DNA from: Tachypleus tridentatus
Taxonomy: Eukaryota; Arthropoda; Merostomata; Xiphosura; Limulidae
DNA: 64,000 nt
Assembly: GCF_004210375.1 (NCBI RefSeq)
Contig: NC_134833.1
Span: forward strand, 44,758,782 to 44,822,781
Direction: 5' to 3'
The notes under the pieces are model-generated. The model worked only from the letters and a program-made list of their open reading frames with translations, searched no databases and had not been told where the DNA came from. Of the stretch, positions 37,284 to 47,280 are shown in pieces. Made by a program: the position numbers and the translations under genes. Each line of letters opens with the position of its first letter. Position 1 is the first letter of the stretch.

Positions 37284-37700
37284 GTTTGTTTTGTTTTTCG
37301 GAATTTCGCGCAAAGCTACACAAGAGCTACTTGTGCTAGCCGTCTTTAATTTAGCAGTGTAAGACTAGAGGGAAAGCAGCTAGCCATCACCACCCATCAC
37401 CAACTCTTGGGCTACTCTCTTAGCAACGAATAGCATTGTTTGTTTTGGAATTTCGCACAAAGCTACTCGAGGGCTATCTGTGCTAGCCGTCCCTAATTTA
37501 GCAGTGTAAGGCTAGAGGGAAGGCAGCTAGTCATCACCACCCACCGCCAACTCTTGGGCTACCCTTTTACCAACGAATAGTGGGATTGACCGTCACATTA
37601 TAACACCCTAACGGCTGAAAGGGAGAGCATGTTTGGCGTGATGGGGTGCCATTGTTAAATTACAAGTCGAACGCCTTAACCCACCTGGCCATGCCGGACC
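37284..37700 (-). mobile_element. tRNA-derived SINE (family A), tandem dimer
   Basis: Two same-orientation units of the main SINE. Unit 1 (about 37284-37434) contains only the 3' body, from the GCGCAAAGCTACA tail to CAACGAATAG. Unit 2 (about 37435-37700) runs from the same tail through the body to the tRNA-like head (complement GGCCAGGTGGGTTAAGGCGT). One pair of imperfect direct repeats, AGGGTATTAG (37274-37283) and AGGGTGTTAAG (37701-37711), brackets both units together, which suggests they inserted as a dimer. Confidence 0.75.
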
Positions 37701-37711
37701 AGGGTGTTAAG

Positions 37712-38530
37712 TAGTTCCACTCTGTAATAGGAATAATGGCATGATATACCATAAAGTATTATTGAATTTATATAAACTGACTGAGTTTAAACTAAGAACG
37801 ATTTAAATTGCACATGACATGTAACATAAATTGAAAACAATGTTTATTTATACACAAAACACAATGTGCATATTTGCTTTGGAATAAAAGAAGAACAATA
37901 AAGTTCGAGAAATCTGACCAACAAGCAAGGGTACCAGACAAATCCTAGATGTGAAGAAGAAGGAGCAACACTACCAAAGGAAAGAGAGGCATATAATATT
38001 GTAGCAAAAGTGACTGAAAGTGAAACATTGGAATAGGTGTCCCGCACACTAGTCGTTGAAAAAATAGGAAACTTAAAGTAAGCCAAAATATGTTACCAAC
38101 AAGATTTGAAAACAAATCAAAGCGAGCACATGTTAGAAAATGAAGAGGAGATTACACATGGTTACAAATCCTCTTTCTGCATATTTTACAAGGTTTTACT
38201 GAGTTACATTCAAAATTTAATTAAGCAGCTTTACTATAAATGTATATCAGTGAAACTATCATTATAATTCAAGTGTATTTATAATACCTATGTTTTAATT
38301 ATTTTATCTAAAAACAGTTACCAAAAACACTTTTAATCTTTAGTTTTGTTGTCCCATAAAGCACACAAACTTAGAAGTCTTAGGTTTCAGTCTTTGTATT
38401 CTCTATTTCTTCTTAATGTATAGACTGAAACTAAATTAATTGCTCTATTTACACATCCTTCTTTCAAATTCCTTAGAGAAAGGTCCAAGAAAGGAAAATA
38501 AATATATTGGGAACTTTTGACAGAAGCCTG
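37712..38530. other. Spacer within the SINE cluster
   Basis: AT-rich sequence. The minus-strand open frame 37844-38086 has no recognisable domain and is not called. Confidence 0.3.
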
Positions 38531-38531
38531 G

Positions 38532-38805
38532 GACCCGGCATGGCCAAGCGTGTTAAGGTGTGCGACTCGTTATCTGAGGGTCGCGGGTTCGAATCCCCGT
38601 TGCACCAAACATGTTCGCCCTTTCAACCGTATGGGCGTTTTAATATGACGGTCAATCCCACTATTCGTTGGTAAAAGAGTAGCCCAAGAGTTGATGGTGG
38701 GTGGTGATGACTAGCTACCCTCCCTCTAGTCATACACTGCTAAATTAAGGAAGGCTAGCGCAGGTAGCCATCGTGTAGCTTTGCGCGAAATTCAAAAACA
38801 ATCAA
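38532..38805 (+). mobile_element. tRNA-derived SINE (family A), full-length copy
   Basis: About 275 bp. The head is a near-complete tRNA-like sequence: A-box region GGCCAAGCGTGTTAAGG, an anticodon-like loop, then the B box GGGTTCGAATCC and a CACCA end. It is followed by the conserved body (GTCAATCCCACTATTCGTTGG, AGTTGATGGTGGGTGGTGAT, TACACTGCTAAATTA) and the tail GCGCGAAATTC running into an A-rich end. No coding capacity; transcription by RNA polymerase III and mobilisation by a partner LINE are the expected modes for such elements. Confidence 0.9.
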
Positions 38806-39556
38806 GAAGCAACAACAAGTTTAGAGATAGTTTGTCATCACCTACACGCGGACCTTGATTAAAATTTGGACTTACGTATATTTTGATGTTATGTTCAAAT
38901 CTGTTTCTTGATCAAGCCATGTAGGATTAGAAAACACAGAACAAAAATAAAAAGTCTTACATCGTCAAATATCAAAGAACTGGAAGATCAAAGGCAAGTG
39001 CATAATATTTGACAAAAATGCTTATAACATATTTACTTAATCTTTAAAAAATCGGAAATGAAAAACACCAAGAACAATGTGTTGTCGCGCTATATATCAC
39101 TTTGTAAATATGCTTAAATTGAGTTTCACAAAGCCACTATATTTTATATAAATGCAGAGGGCGATTAAATTTAAAGGCCTGCATTGTCTCTAGCTGAAGA
39201 CTTTTGGTGAACCATCTCACTTTTGTTCATAATTCAAGCAAATAAAGTGGCCATTCAGACCTTAGATCTACCAGGCAATCAAATTAATATTATTTCAGGA
39301 AAAATCAATAATTATTAACAACAATTAGTCTGAAATATTTTACAGAAGACAAATTAGAAATTAATTTTAGGTTTCATTACAGTCAGGTGCAGGTATGGAA
39401 TTTTTTGAAGGACAGAGTTTAACATGTAAAAAGGGCACACATATGAGAACAATAATGTATTTGTAATGCATATATTTGTGATCTGACAAACTGAAACTGA
39501 TGCAGAAATGTTTCAAAGGAAATTCGCTGGTTCGATCAAAAGTTAACTTTTAAACT

Positions 39557-39677
39557 GTGTGTATGTGTGTTTTTCTTATAGCAAGGCCACATTGGGCTAT
39601 CTGCTGAGTCAATCGAGAGGAATCGAACCCCTGATTTTAGCGTTGTAAATTCGTAGATTTACCGCTGTACTAGCATA
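39557..39677 (-). mobile_element. Short tRNA-derived SINE (family B), copy 4
   Basis: Minus-strand copy with GGGGTTCGATTCC as B box and the tail GTGGCCTTGCTATAAGAAAA. Near-matching direct repeats of the form AAAGT(T)AACTTT flank it. Confidence 0.78.
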
Positions 39678-39764
39678 AAGTAACTTTGAAAGTATAGATT
39701 TTTATAATATACTTATTTTAAATTCCTCTTTATTACTCTACAAAATGCTTTGTCACCCTGTAGC

Positions 39765-39855
39765 AAAGCAATATGTCTTATAACGCTATGTGGGTTTCAG
39801 TTCCAATGATGGGCTCATTGTGTAGCTTTGTTTTTAATTATAACAAGCAACCAAA
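39765..39855 (+). mobile_element. Partial SINE (family C)
   Basis: Contains a TATGTCTTATAACGCT head remnant, GGTTTCAGTTCC and ATGATGGGCTCATTGTGTAGCTTTG followed by an A-rich tail. It resembles the better family C copies at 40022, 52814 and 61262. Confidence 0.55.
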
Positions 39856-40021
39856 CAAAATGTTTTAATTTTTAAGGTTATACTTGATGATTTTTGACAT
39901 AAGATGCTTATAAATCTTCGAAGTAACATAATTCTTTCGTTTTAGGGAAATTCAATGTGTGACTAAGAATAACTTCGAACAACGTTCATTGGTATTTTGA
40001 TATCAAGATACACGGTACTTC

Positions 40022-40110
40022 CCAATGGCACAGCAGTATGTCTGTAGGCTTATACTGTTAGAAACTAGGTTTTGATACCAGTGGTGGGCATAGTACAGTT
40101 AATCAGAAGG
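40022..40110 (+). mobile_element. Partial SINE (family C)
   Basis: GGCACAGCAGTATGTCTGTAG, then GTTAGAAACTAGGTTTTGATACC (degenerate B box) and AGTGGTGGGCATAGTACAG. The tail is lost. Confidence 0.6.
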
Positions 40111-40129
40111 AGATTTAGATCTCATTACA

Positions 40130-40870
40130 ACAAGAAAGCGCCCTACAGAAATTCAATTCAAAACTGGATGAAAATTTAAGAAGACTGGTTCCATTAATGA
40201 CAGGCCACGAAGTGGAAGACCGAAGGTAAACGATGAGTTTGGTTTGGTTTGAATTTTGCGCAAAGCTACACGAGGGCTGTCTGCGCTAGCTGTTCCTAAT
40301 TTAGCAGTGTGAGACTGGAGGGAAGGAAGCTAGTCAACAACGCCCACCGCCAACTCTTGGGCTACTTTTTTACCAACGAAAAGTGAGACAGACCGTACAA
40401 TATAACGTCCCCACTGCTGAAAGGGTGAGCATGCTTGGTGCGACAGGAATCCGAAATGAACGATGAGACTATGTTGTTTGTAGAGCAAGCGTTTACAAAT
40501 AGTCCACAAAAATCGGTAAGACAGGCTTCATTTGAATTAAATATTCCTGAAACAATAGTTCACAAAATTCTCAAAACAAAATTACTTAATCGAGCATACA
40601 TGATTCAAGTCCACCAACTATTGTTTGAACACAAGTAACTGCAATATTAGATTTCTCAATCATTTTATTCATGCTGTTGAAAAAAACGCCTCATCTGTTG
40701 ATAATTTAAAGCAACATTTCACGGCAAGGTTAACCGTCACAATTGCCGCATTTGGAGGATAGAGAAAGTACAACTGCAGAATATGTTAGGGAAACTTCAA
40801 AATCGCGTTAGGCTTTGTATCCATAATGATGGTGGAGATGTTGAAAGTTAACATTCTTACAATTAAATAT
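40130..40870 (+). pseudogene. Mariner/Tc-like transposase relic split by a SINE
   Basis: Plus-strand fragments of the DNA-binding half of a mariner-type transposase. Before the SINE: FKKTGSINDRPRSGRPKVN (about 40170-40237), the linker typical between the two helix-turn-helix units. After the SINE: NDETMLFVEQAFTNSPQKSV, then RQASFELNIPETIVHKILKT (second helix-turn-helix). The catalytic DDE core is missing. A C-terminal remnant near 40800-40850 reads NRVRLCIHNDGGDVES, like the family ending with a Cys and GGH.E. I could not find terminal inverted repeats. Confidence 0.72.
40238..40450 (-). mobile_element. tRNA-derived SINE (family A) inserted in the mariner relic
   Basis: Minus-strand copy, truncated in its tRNA-like head (ends at GCGACAGGAAT). 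Flanking direct repeats CCGAAGGTAAACGATGAG (40220-40237) and CCGAAATGAACGATGAG (40451-40467) identify it as an insertion into mariner sequence; they differ by one indel and one or two substitutions, so the insertion is old. Confidence 0.85.
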
Positions 40871-41523
40871 GCTAAATCGTAAATAAATTCTCTCTTTTTA
40901 TCATTTTACAGATTGATTATATCTTATATAGAAGAGAAGTTATTAAAGATTCAAACTGCACAAGGACTTTATTGACACCCAGTATAAGTCACATATACAA
41001 AGTTATTAAACAAAAACTGCTTAATTTTGAACAAAATGTTTGCGCACACCTATGCAAAATGTCACTTTTTAGCCATTGGTCTAAAATATGCACTGCAGCT
41101 TCACCTGAAAGTAAAAGTGGACATTTTTTGTCATTTTGTATAAAAACGGCCGATTTGAAGTAGCAAAACTATAAGATGAAAGGACATGCAGGCACATAAG
41201 TATTGGTTAGGCCAAACAAACTACATTAGCAATTTCTAGCTCAAATTTTCAAAAGAACCATGTGGGTAGACGATTATTTTTCATTGCCAATTTTTAGAAC
41301 AAAATATGTCAATTTTATGAAGTTTACTTAATTGAAGAGTGTTAAACATTATAAAGTATTAGTTTAAGCAATTAACATAAATAATGATGCTTGACTGCTG
41401 TACCAAGTGCCTGCAGGCAATGACAAGTTATTAATCTAGTTGCCATTGTGTTACTATAAAGGAAATTATTAACACTATTTAGAAAGGGAAATCTACTCTG
41501 CCATATGGTTTAAATAATCTGGT
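40871..41523. other. Spacer within the SINE cluster
   Basis: AT-rich. The plus-strand frame at 40972-41163 has no recognisable domain. Confidence 0.3.
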
Positions 41524-41535
41524 TTGTTCTGTAAG

Positions 41536-41806
41536 GGCCTGGCATGGCCAAGCGCGTTAAGGCATGCGACTCGTAATCTGAGGGTCGCGGGTTCTCCTCC
41601 CCGTCGTGCCAAACATGCTCACCCTTTCAGCCGTGGGGGCGTTATAATGTGACAGTCAATCCCACTATTTGTTGGTAAAAGAGTAGCCCAAGAGTTGGCG
41701 GTAGGTGGTGATGACTAGCTGCCTTCCCTCTAGTCTTACACTGCTAAATTAGGGACGGCTAGCACAGATAGCCCTCGAGTAGCTTTGTGTGAAAAACAAA
41801 AACAAA
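41536..41806 (+). mobile_element. tRNA-derived SINE (family A), full-length copy with exact TSD
   Basis: Head GGCATGGCCAAGCGCGTTAAGG, B box GCGGGTTCTCCTCC (mutated), complete body and a GTGTGAAAAACAAAAACAAA tail. It is flanked by an exact 12-bp direct repeat TTGTTCTGTAAG at 41524-41535 and 41807-41818. Confidence 0.92.
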
Positions 41807-42305
41807 TTGTTCTGTAAGATACAGGTCTGTTACAAATAATGCTATTTATTATCGTGTGTTAATTTGTTACTTACTGTGGTTTGTTGGTGTGTTGATAAAA
41901 GATCGTGATTTCTAGTCAAAAACACTTTAGGTGTGAATAAAAGCTAGGATAAAAAACATTGAGCATGCGACTTTAAGGAATGAAAACAAAACTGGTGCCC
42001 AAACTAGTAAACTACAGTTATTCGTGATGACAAGAAACCCACTTGAAGTAATAAATACAATAGAGTAATAAATAAATAAAAATTAGAGAAATTTTACTTT
42101 ACATTTTAATAACTATTTTTAGTTAAGAATGAGGTCATTTAAAAACTTGGCACTACTTTATGCGAATTTACACATTGCCGCATAAAAAAGCTTATTTAGA
42201 GCATCATAGTCACAGTAGGCTTGGTGAATGTATGGCAGTCGACAGCTGTGTTCGTTTCGTTAGTTGGTTCGATTTTTTCCATCGAATAAGTGTAATTCAT
42301 AAGTG

Positions 42306-42581
42306 TTTGTTTGTTTTTTGAAATTCGCGCAGAGCTACATAAAGGCTATTTGCGCTAGCCGTCCCTAATTTAGCAGTGAAAGACTAGAGGGAAGGCAGCT
42401 AGTCATCACCACCCACCACCAACTCTTGGACTACTCTTTTACCAACGAATAGTGAGATTGACCGTCACATTCTAACGCTCCAACGCCTGAAAAGGCGAGC
42501 ATGTTTGGTGCGACCGAAATTCGAGCCCGTGACCCTCAGATTACGAGTCGAACTTCTTAATCCACCTGACTATGTCGGGCC
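42306..42581 (-). mobile_element. tRNA-derived SINE (family A), full-length minus copy
   Basis: Complete copy in reverse orientation, with an exact 12-bp direct repeat AATTCATAAGTG at 42294-42305 and 42582-42593. Its tRNA-like head faces the head of the next copy 69 bp away. Confidence 0.92.
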
Positions 42582-42650
42582 AATTCATAAGTGACTGTTG
42601 GATTCGTTTCGATTCTTTTTAATTAACAAAATATTACAGCGGCCCTGTGA

Positions 42651-42926
42651 CCCGGCATGACCAGGTAGGTTAAGGCGTTCGACTCGTAATCAGAGAGTCG
42701 CGGGTTCGAATCCTCGTCACACCAAATGTGCTCGTCCTTTCAGTCGTAGGGGCGTTGTAATATTTCCGTCAATCCCACTGTTTGTTGGTAAAAGAGTAGT
42801 CAAGGGTTGGAGGTGGGTGGTGATGACTATCTGCTTTCCATCTGGTCTTACACTGCTAAATTACGGACAACTGGCGCAGATAGCCCTCGTGTAGCTTTGC
42901 GCGAAATTCGAAACAAACAAACATTC
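42651..42926 (+). mobile_element. tRNA-derived SINE (family A), full-length plus copy
   Basis: CCCGGCATGACCAGGTAGG head, intact B box GCGGGTTCGAATCC, body, and tail GCGCGAAATTCGAAACAAAC. The direct repeat is short, CCCTGTGA, at 42643-42650 and 42927-42934. Confidence 0.9.
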
Positions 42927-43206
42927 CCCTGTGAGCGGTAAAGTATACCGTTTCTTACATCTTGTTTTATGCTATAGTTTATCAAACTGGTAAATTTAAA
43001 GAGTGGTTGGGATAGCTTCGGCTATTCAGTCGTATTCAGTCCGGCCACAGTAAATCAAGTTCGTGGTCTCCGCAGACTCGACACCTTCGGCGATAATAGA
43101 CGCTATTTGTGATTAGCTGGGCAGGAACGTCCTTGAAAGCTTACAACACTTTGGCAATGTGCAATACGCGGCGACGTTGTAGTCGTCCACCGCCGCCTAA
43201 AAACGT

Positions 43207-43730
43207 TTGAATAAAGGTGACTTTACCTTTACCAGTCGGCCAGAACATTATAAATGGCTAACCCTAAGATCATTGCCCTTTGAACTGCCGCATAACGCAA
43301 TTGCGTCAGAACAGCAGAAATATGGGGCAGTGATCAAGATTGAACATAAATGTTATCATACACATCCTAATATATGCACAGGAAAGGATGTGTTTAAACA
43401 TGAAAACACCTGTGCTGAACTTTTTTAAAAATCAAAGGTTTTAATGTAATGGTGAACTATCCTGGCATGCGATGTATGTGTCGTCATTATAGCCTTGAGA
43501 GCAAACTATCAGTGAGTTGTGAAACTCTGCAGTATCAAAAGTGCCAAGTATTTGGACACACAAGCAGCAAATGTGTAATTACATGCCCCATATGTGATGG
43601 CGACCATACGTTGTCATTCTACCCGCGACGCGTGACATCGTACGCAGGCAAGGTAACGGGAAAGGGCAAGAAGCCCTTCCACAGCATGCCCAGTCTTTGT
43701 TGGAGCTATCCTTGGTAAAGGCAGAAGGGG
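43207..43730 (+). pseudogene. LINE ORF1 with zinc knuckles
   Basis: Two frames carry the end of ORF1. The second (43449-43718) reads VNYPGMRCMCRHYSLESK, then CETLQYQKCQVFGHTSSKC and CPICDGDHTLSFYPRR, giving CCHC-type knuckles followed by a Gly/Lys-rich stretch. In Tx1/L1-group LINEs this protein binds the element RNA. The N-terminal part (43207-43428) ends at a stop before the knuckle frame. Confidence 0.7.
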
Positions 43731-44130
43731 AAACTCTGGCTTCTTTGCTGCCCCAGGATGGGGTTGGAGCCTCTGAGAAGGCTTGGGCCTCTTCAGTGGC
43801 CTAGGAGGATGTTGGTGCCTGTGATGTCGCTCAGGTCTCCCACAAATGGTGGTTGGAGTATTTGAGGGAACTTAGACCTCTTTGCCTGTTCAGGAGGAGG
43901 TTGGGCCTCTGAGGAGGCTCAGGCCCCTCAACAACTCCAGTTTTTGTGGAGGCTAATGCCTCTTTGTTGGCTAGGGATAAGGTTCAGGTCTCTGAGGGGC
44001 TCAGACCTCTTTGCAAGTTCAGAGGAGAGGCTTGGGTTCCCTCTTTGGTCGAGGGTAGAGACTCTATGCCTGTGGGAAATGAACTGCCTTTGCTATTTTG
44101 CTTCATGGAGGGCATGTCTCCCAACAATAC
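43731..44130 (+). repeat. Internally repetitive Gly/Glu/Ser-type coding segment of the LINE
   Basis: A motif like (T)TGGGCCTC(T)GAGGAGGCT(C)AGG.CCTCTTTG recurs at least six times between 43740 and 44020 at roughly 40-60 bp intervals. It probably encodes a degenerate repeat in the LINE ORF1 to ORF2 region. Confidence 0.6.
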
Positions 44131-44540
44131 TTGGATAATTTTCTAAGTCTTACATGTTCATCATTGGAAGAGTTAGAAGAACCTGTGTCAGGACATCTCC
44201 TTCATCTTCAGAAAGTAAAGGTATAGCGTGATCACCACCCAGATGAGGCTGTCTCATTATAGTTCGAAAAGGGTGCATGACCCATCCCTGCCAGATGTGA
44301 CAACTAAGTAACAGCATAAGTTGCTCCATTGAGAGGCACAAAATTGTCTATTCTGCATTACACTAAATATCCAGGGAATGTGTGGCTGCACAAAGCAATT
44401 CTACACATTTTCTCTTTTCAACTATTTCAAGGTTGACTTTAAATTCTTGCAAGAGACTCATTTTGTCTCTAAGAGGGATCACTTTTCCTTTGCAAATCAT
44501 TTCCCTGTTAGGATCTTCTGGTTTGACTAATGTTTGAGGG

Positions 44541-45053
44541 GTGGGAATAATCTTCAACTTTTCCTTCTTAAGAAGTATTCTCGCATCACATAGTGATGCT
44601 GAAAGATGGGTTATATATGTTGATGTCATCATTCAGGGTCGTAAGCTACAGCTTGTTAATGTCGATGTGCCTGTTCAGAGGAAGGAGTTGTGTGCCTTCT
44701 TTTCCTTCTTGGGCAGGCACTTGATAACACAGGCTGATATTGCCCTTGGTGCAGACTTCATCTGTGTGCTGGATCTCCATCTTGATAAGATTGGGGGAGA
44801 TCCCCTCTCTGATGATCAAAATATGCAACCACTGCATTCAGTGTTGTCAGACTTTTGCTTCCATGACGCCTGGGTTACCCTTTTCAGTACTGCCTTTGCC
44901 ACCACTTGGACAGGGCAGGGCGTATCTTGTTGCCTGGACCATTTCTATGTAATGGCTGGCCTGAAGCAGTGCCTAGCCAGAGCTGTAGTCTACCAGGCAG
45001 GTGATGTTTCGTTTCGTGTGTCCAACCATCAATCCCTTTTTACCACATTGTAA
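44541..45053 (+). pseudogene. LINE endonuclease (APE-type) fragment
   Basis: 170-codon open stretch. It begins with RKLQLVNVDVPVQRKELCAF (family VNVYAP..R), then DIALGADFICVLDLHLDKIG (family GGDFNCVLD, with two substitutions at the conserved GDFN), DAWVTLF and SCCLDHFYV, and ends at SFRVSNHQSLF in the SDH region (D replaced by N). This is the apurinic-endonuclease-like domain of LINE ORF2; loss of the GDFN and SDH residues would make it inactive. Confidence 0.75.
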
Positions 45054-45249
45054 TATTTTACGCCTGTTTTTGGGGTCCATGAGTATGGAGATTTCATGTC
45101 TTCCCTCCTCACTGAGGATGAAGTGGGGTATGTATTAATCACCTTTGTCTGAGGACTCTATTCAGGTTGACACCATCAATGAGACCTGGTGGGTGAGTTT
45201 GAAGGTAGCTTGTACCTCCTTGCCAACCCTTCGAGAATACTTCACAACT

Positions 45250-46320
45250 TGTGAAGCCCATTACTCTAGGTGAATGTTGTATGGCTATTTGGTCCATGCC
45301 ATTTGGTACGTGTTCAGGACCACATGGCTTACCAGTGGAATTCTATCACCATGAGTGGCATGTTTTCGGACCTCTCTTTGTTAGACGTTTTAACAACTAT
45401 CTGACTCATAGTTCCATGCCTCCAGGTACGCTGGACGGGTTAATTAAGGATCCCACCTAGTTCAAAGATCTTTCCTCATGGCATCCCATGTTGCTCATAA
45501 ATGTGGATGGAAAGATTGTAGCTAAAGTCCTGTATGCCCATTTAAGTGTTGTTATGCCAAATCTTGTCCATAGCACTCAGACAAGTGTGTAGGGTACAAG
45601 TATCCAACAAAAGTTGGTGCTTTTACGGGATCTGTTCCATTACATTACAGATTGGAACATCCCTGCCGTTTTGTGTCGTTCGATCAGAGTAAGGCCTCTG
45701 ATCGAGTATACCACAAATGTTTGTTGTACATTCTGGAGAGATATGGGTTTCCTCCAGTTTTTGTGCAGCATTATGAACCTTCTATAGGTTTCTTTTAGCA
45801 GGCTCATAGCAAATGGATACTTGATGGCACCTTTAACATCTGTCAGGGTGTTCATCAAGGATGTCCATTATCACCTTCCCTTTATACTTTGATAATAGAG
45901 TGCCTGCTTTCTTATTAGTACCACTCAATTTCAATGTGTCGCCTTCAATTGCCAGGAGGGGTGTCAATGAAGTATGTTAGCCATGTGGATGATGTGACCC
46001 TCCTTTAAAAAACCCAATATTCTTGGGTTCAGCACTGGCAATCATCAACAAGTATTCTGAAGTCAGTGCAGCCTGGCTCAACTACATTAAGTCTAGGGCT
46101 TGGTGTTTATGGTAATTGGGCCTCATCCACAGACACTCTATTTGGTTTGGCATGGACTTTCTCTCCAGTCAAATGTTTTGGAATCTGCTTTCTTGTGGAA
46201 CCTGAGGTGACCTGGGAGGAGGTCGTGCAATGTGTCAGTTCTGTGGTTCAAAATTACTTCTACAGCCCTGTTATCTTGTTTAACAGGGCTGATGTGATAA
46301 AGAGGAGGATCCCTTAATAT
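45250..46320 (+). pseudogene. LINE reverse transcriptase fragment
   Basis: Order of blocks: FGTCSGPHGLPVEFYHHEW near 45300 (family PG.DGLP.EFY), FDQSKASDRVYHKCLLY near 45680 (family FD..KAFDRV), CQGVHQGCPLSPSLYTL near 45840 (family G..QGCPLSP), YVSHVDDVTLL near 45980 (catalytic YADD, first residues changed but DD kept), and the thumb region to about 46320. The last catalytic pair is retained while other positions and the frame have decayed. Confidence 0.8.
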
Positions 46321-46859
46321 GGTATCTTGGGGCGATTCTTCCTCTGAATTATCATAGTGCATGAGCTATCGAGCAGCATGTCTACACCTTCCTGGGGAGT
46401 ATTAGGATTGAAGTGGCGTCACGATTGTCTCTTATCATGCCACTCCACAAGGGAGGACTGGGCATCTAATGTATCCTGACCAAGTGTTTTTTTTTTCTTT
46501 TCTTATCCACAACTATCAGTTCTCTGTCTTGGGAGGGTCATCCCTGTAGCCAACTTGCTCATTTCTTGATTGGCACAGGGCTCAGGCTTTTTAGAGTTTC
46601 ACTGAACCTGAATAAACTAATGTGTTTGATTCTCCCTGTTGGTATATTAATGCTGTTGTGGCGATCATACGTTGTCATGTCGAGCCATGTGACTTTTCGA
46701 TGGACTCCAGATTTCTCTATCTTTAGCCATGGAATGTACTCACAGGATAGAGCAACACCACCCTGCTCTTTTGTGGGATGTTATTTGGGGCCATGTAGTG
46801 ATGTGTCATGTTGATAGTTACCTTCAGGCTTTCAACTGGCACGTCGTTTAAACATCTTA

Positions 46860-47150
46860 CCAGTGAGAGAACATTTGTATCCCTTCAACATCAGTACTAT
46901 CAAGTCATTTCTATTGTGTCATGCTAAGTTGGAGTCTGTCCTACACATGTTGGTCCTCTGCCTGATGTCGAATGAGATATGGAAAAAGGTGGTTCACCTT
47001 TTCCATGTTTCTTCAATTTCAGGTAAGGTTATATTGTATCACGTGCCAGTCCTTGTTCCAAGCCACTTAACCATTCCATTCCATTACAGAGTAATGGTAT
47101 TTTGCCCACAGCTAATATGTTTTCGAGCAGGTCCCAGTGATGCACCATAA
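46860..47150 (+). pseudogene. LINE C-terminal Cys/His region
   Basis: Open stretch with LLCHAKLESVLHMLVLC followed by EIWKKVVHLF. This matches the CxxC...E...H.L..C zinc-like element after the RT domain in Tx1/L1-type LINEs, with one cysteine pair lost. Confidence 0.6.
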
Positions 47151-47280
47151 CATACTGGCTAAGGCTAGGTACACACAAGTTGCTACTCTGCTTTGAAGCA
47201 GATTATCAGTCACTGGGACCAAAGGTCTTAACATTGGTGGCATCCAGACGTCTCGCCTGTATACACTTGGCAGTGCAAGG

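Larger units (their letters stand above)
42960..47280 (+). mobile_element. Tx1/L1-like LINE, near full length but broken
   Basis: Non-LTR retrotransposon in plus orientation. A GC-rich, CpG-containing leader (about 42960-43200) resembles a LINE 5' UTR. It is followed by a zinc-knuckle ORF1 (43207 to about 43730, plus a repetitive segment to about 44130), the endonuclease (about 44550-45050), reverse transcriptase (about 45250-46320) and a C-terminal Cys/His region (about 46860-47150). T-rich 3' sequence follows. Boundaries are estimates; I did not find a target-site duplication. Reading frames shift many times. Confidence 0.75.

Noticed and set aside
38532..38606. Functional tRNA gene
   Set aside because: The tRNA-like sequence is the head of a full SINE with a conserved body and tail, repeated several times nearby; the anticodon stem pairs poorly.
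37284..42926. CRISPR-like repeat array
   Set aside because: The repeated units are 200-420 bp, in both orientations and irregularly spaced; they are SINEs in a eukaryotic genome.
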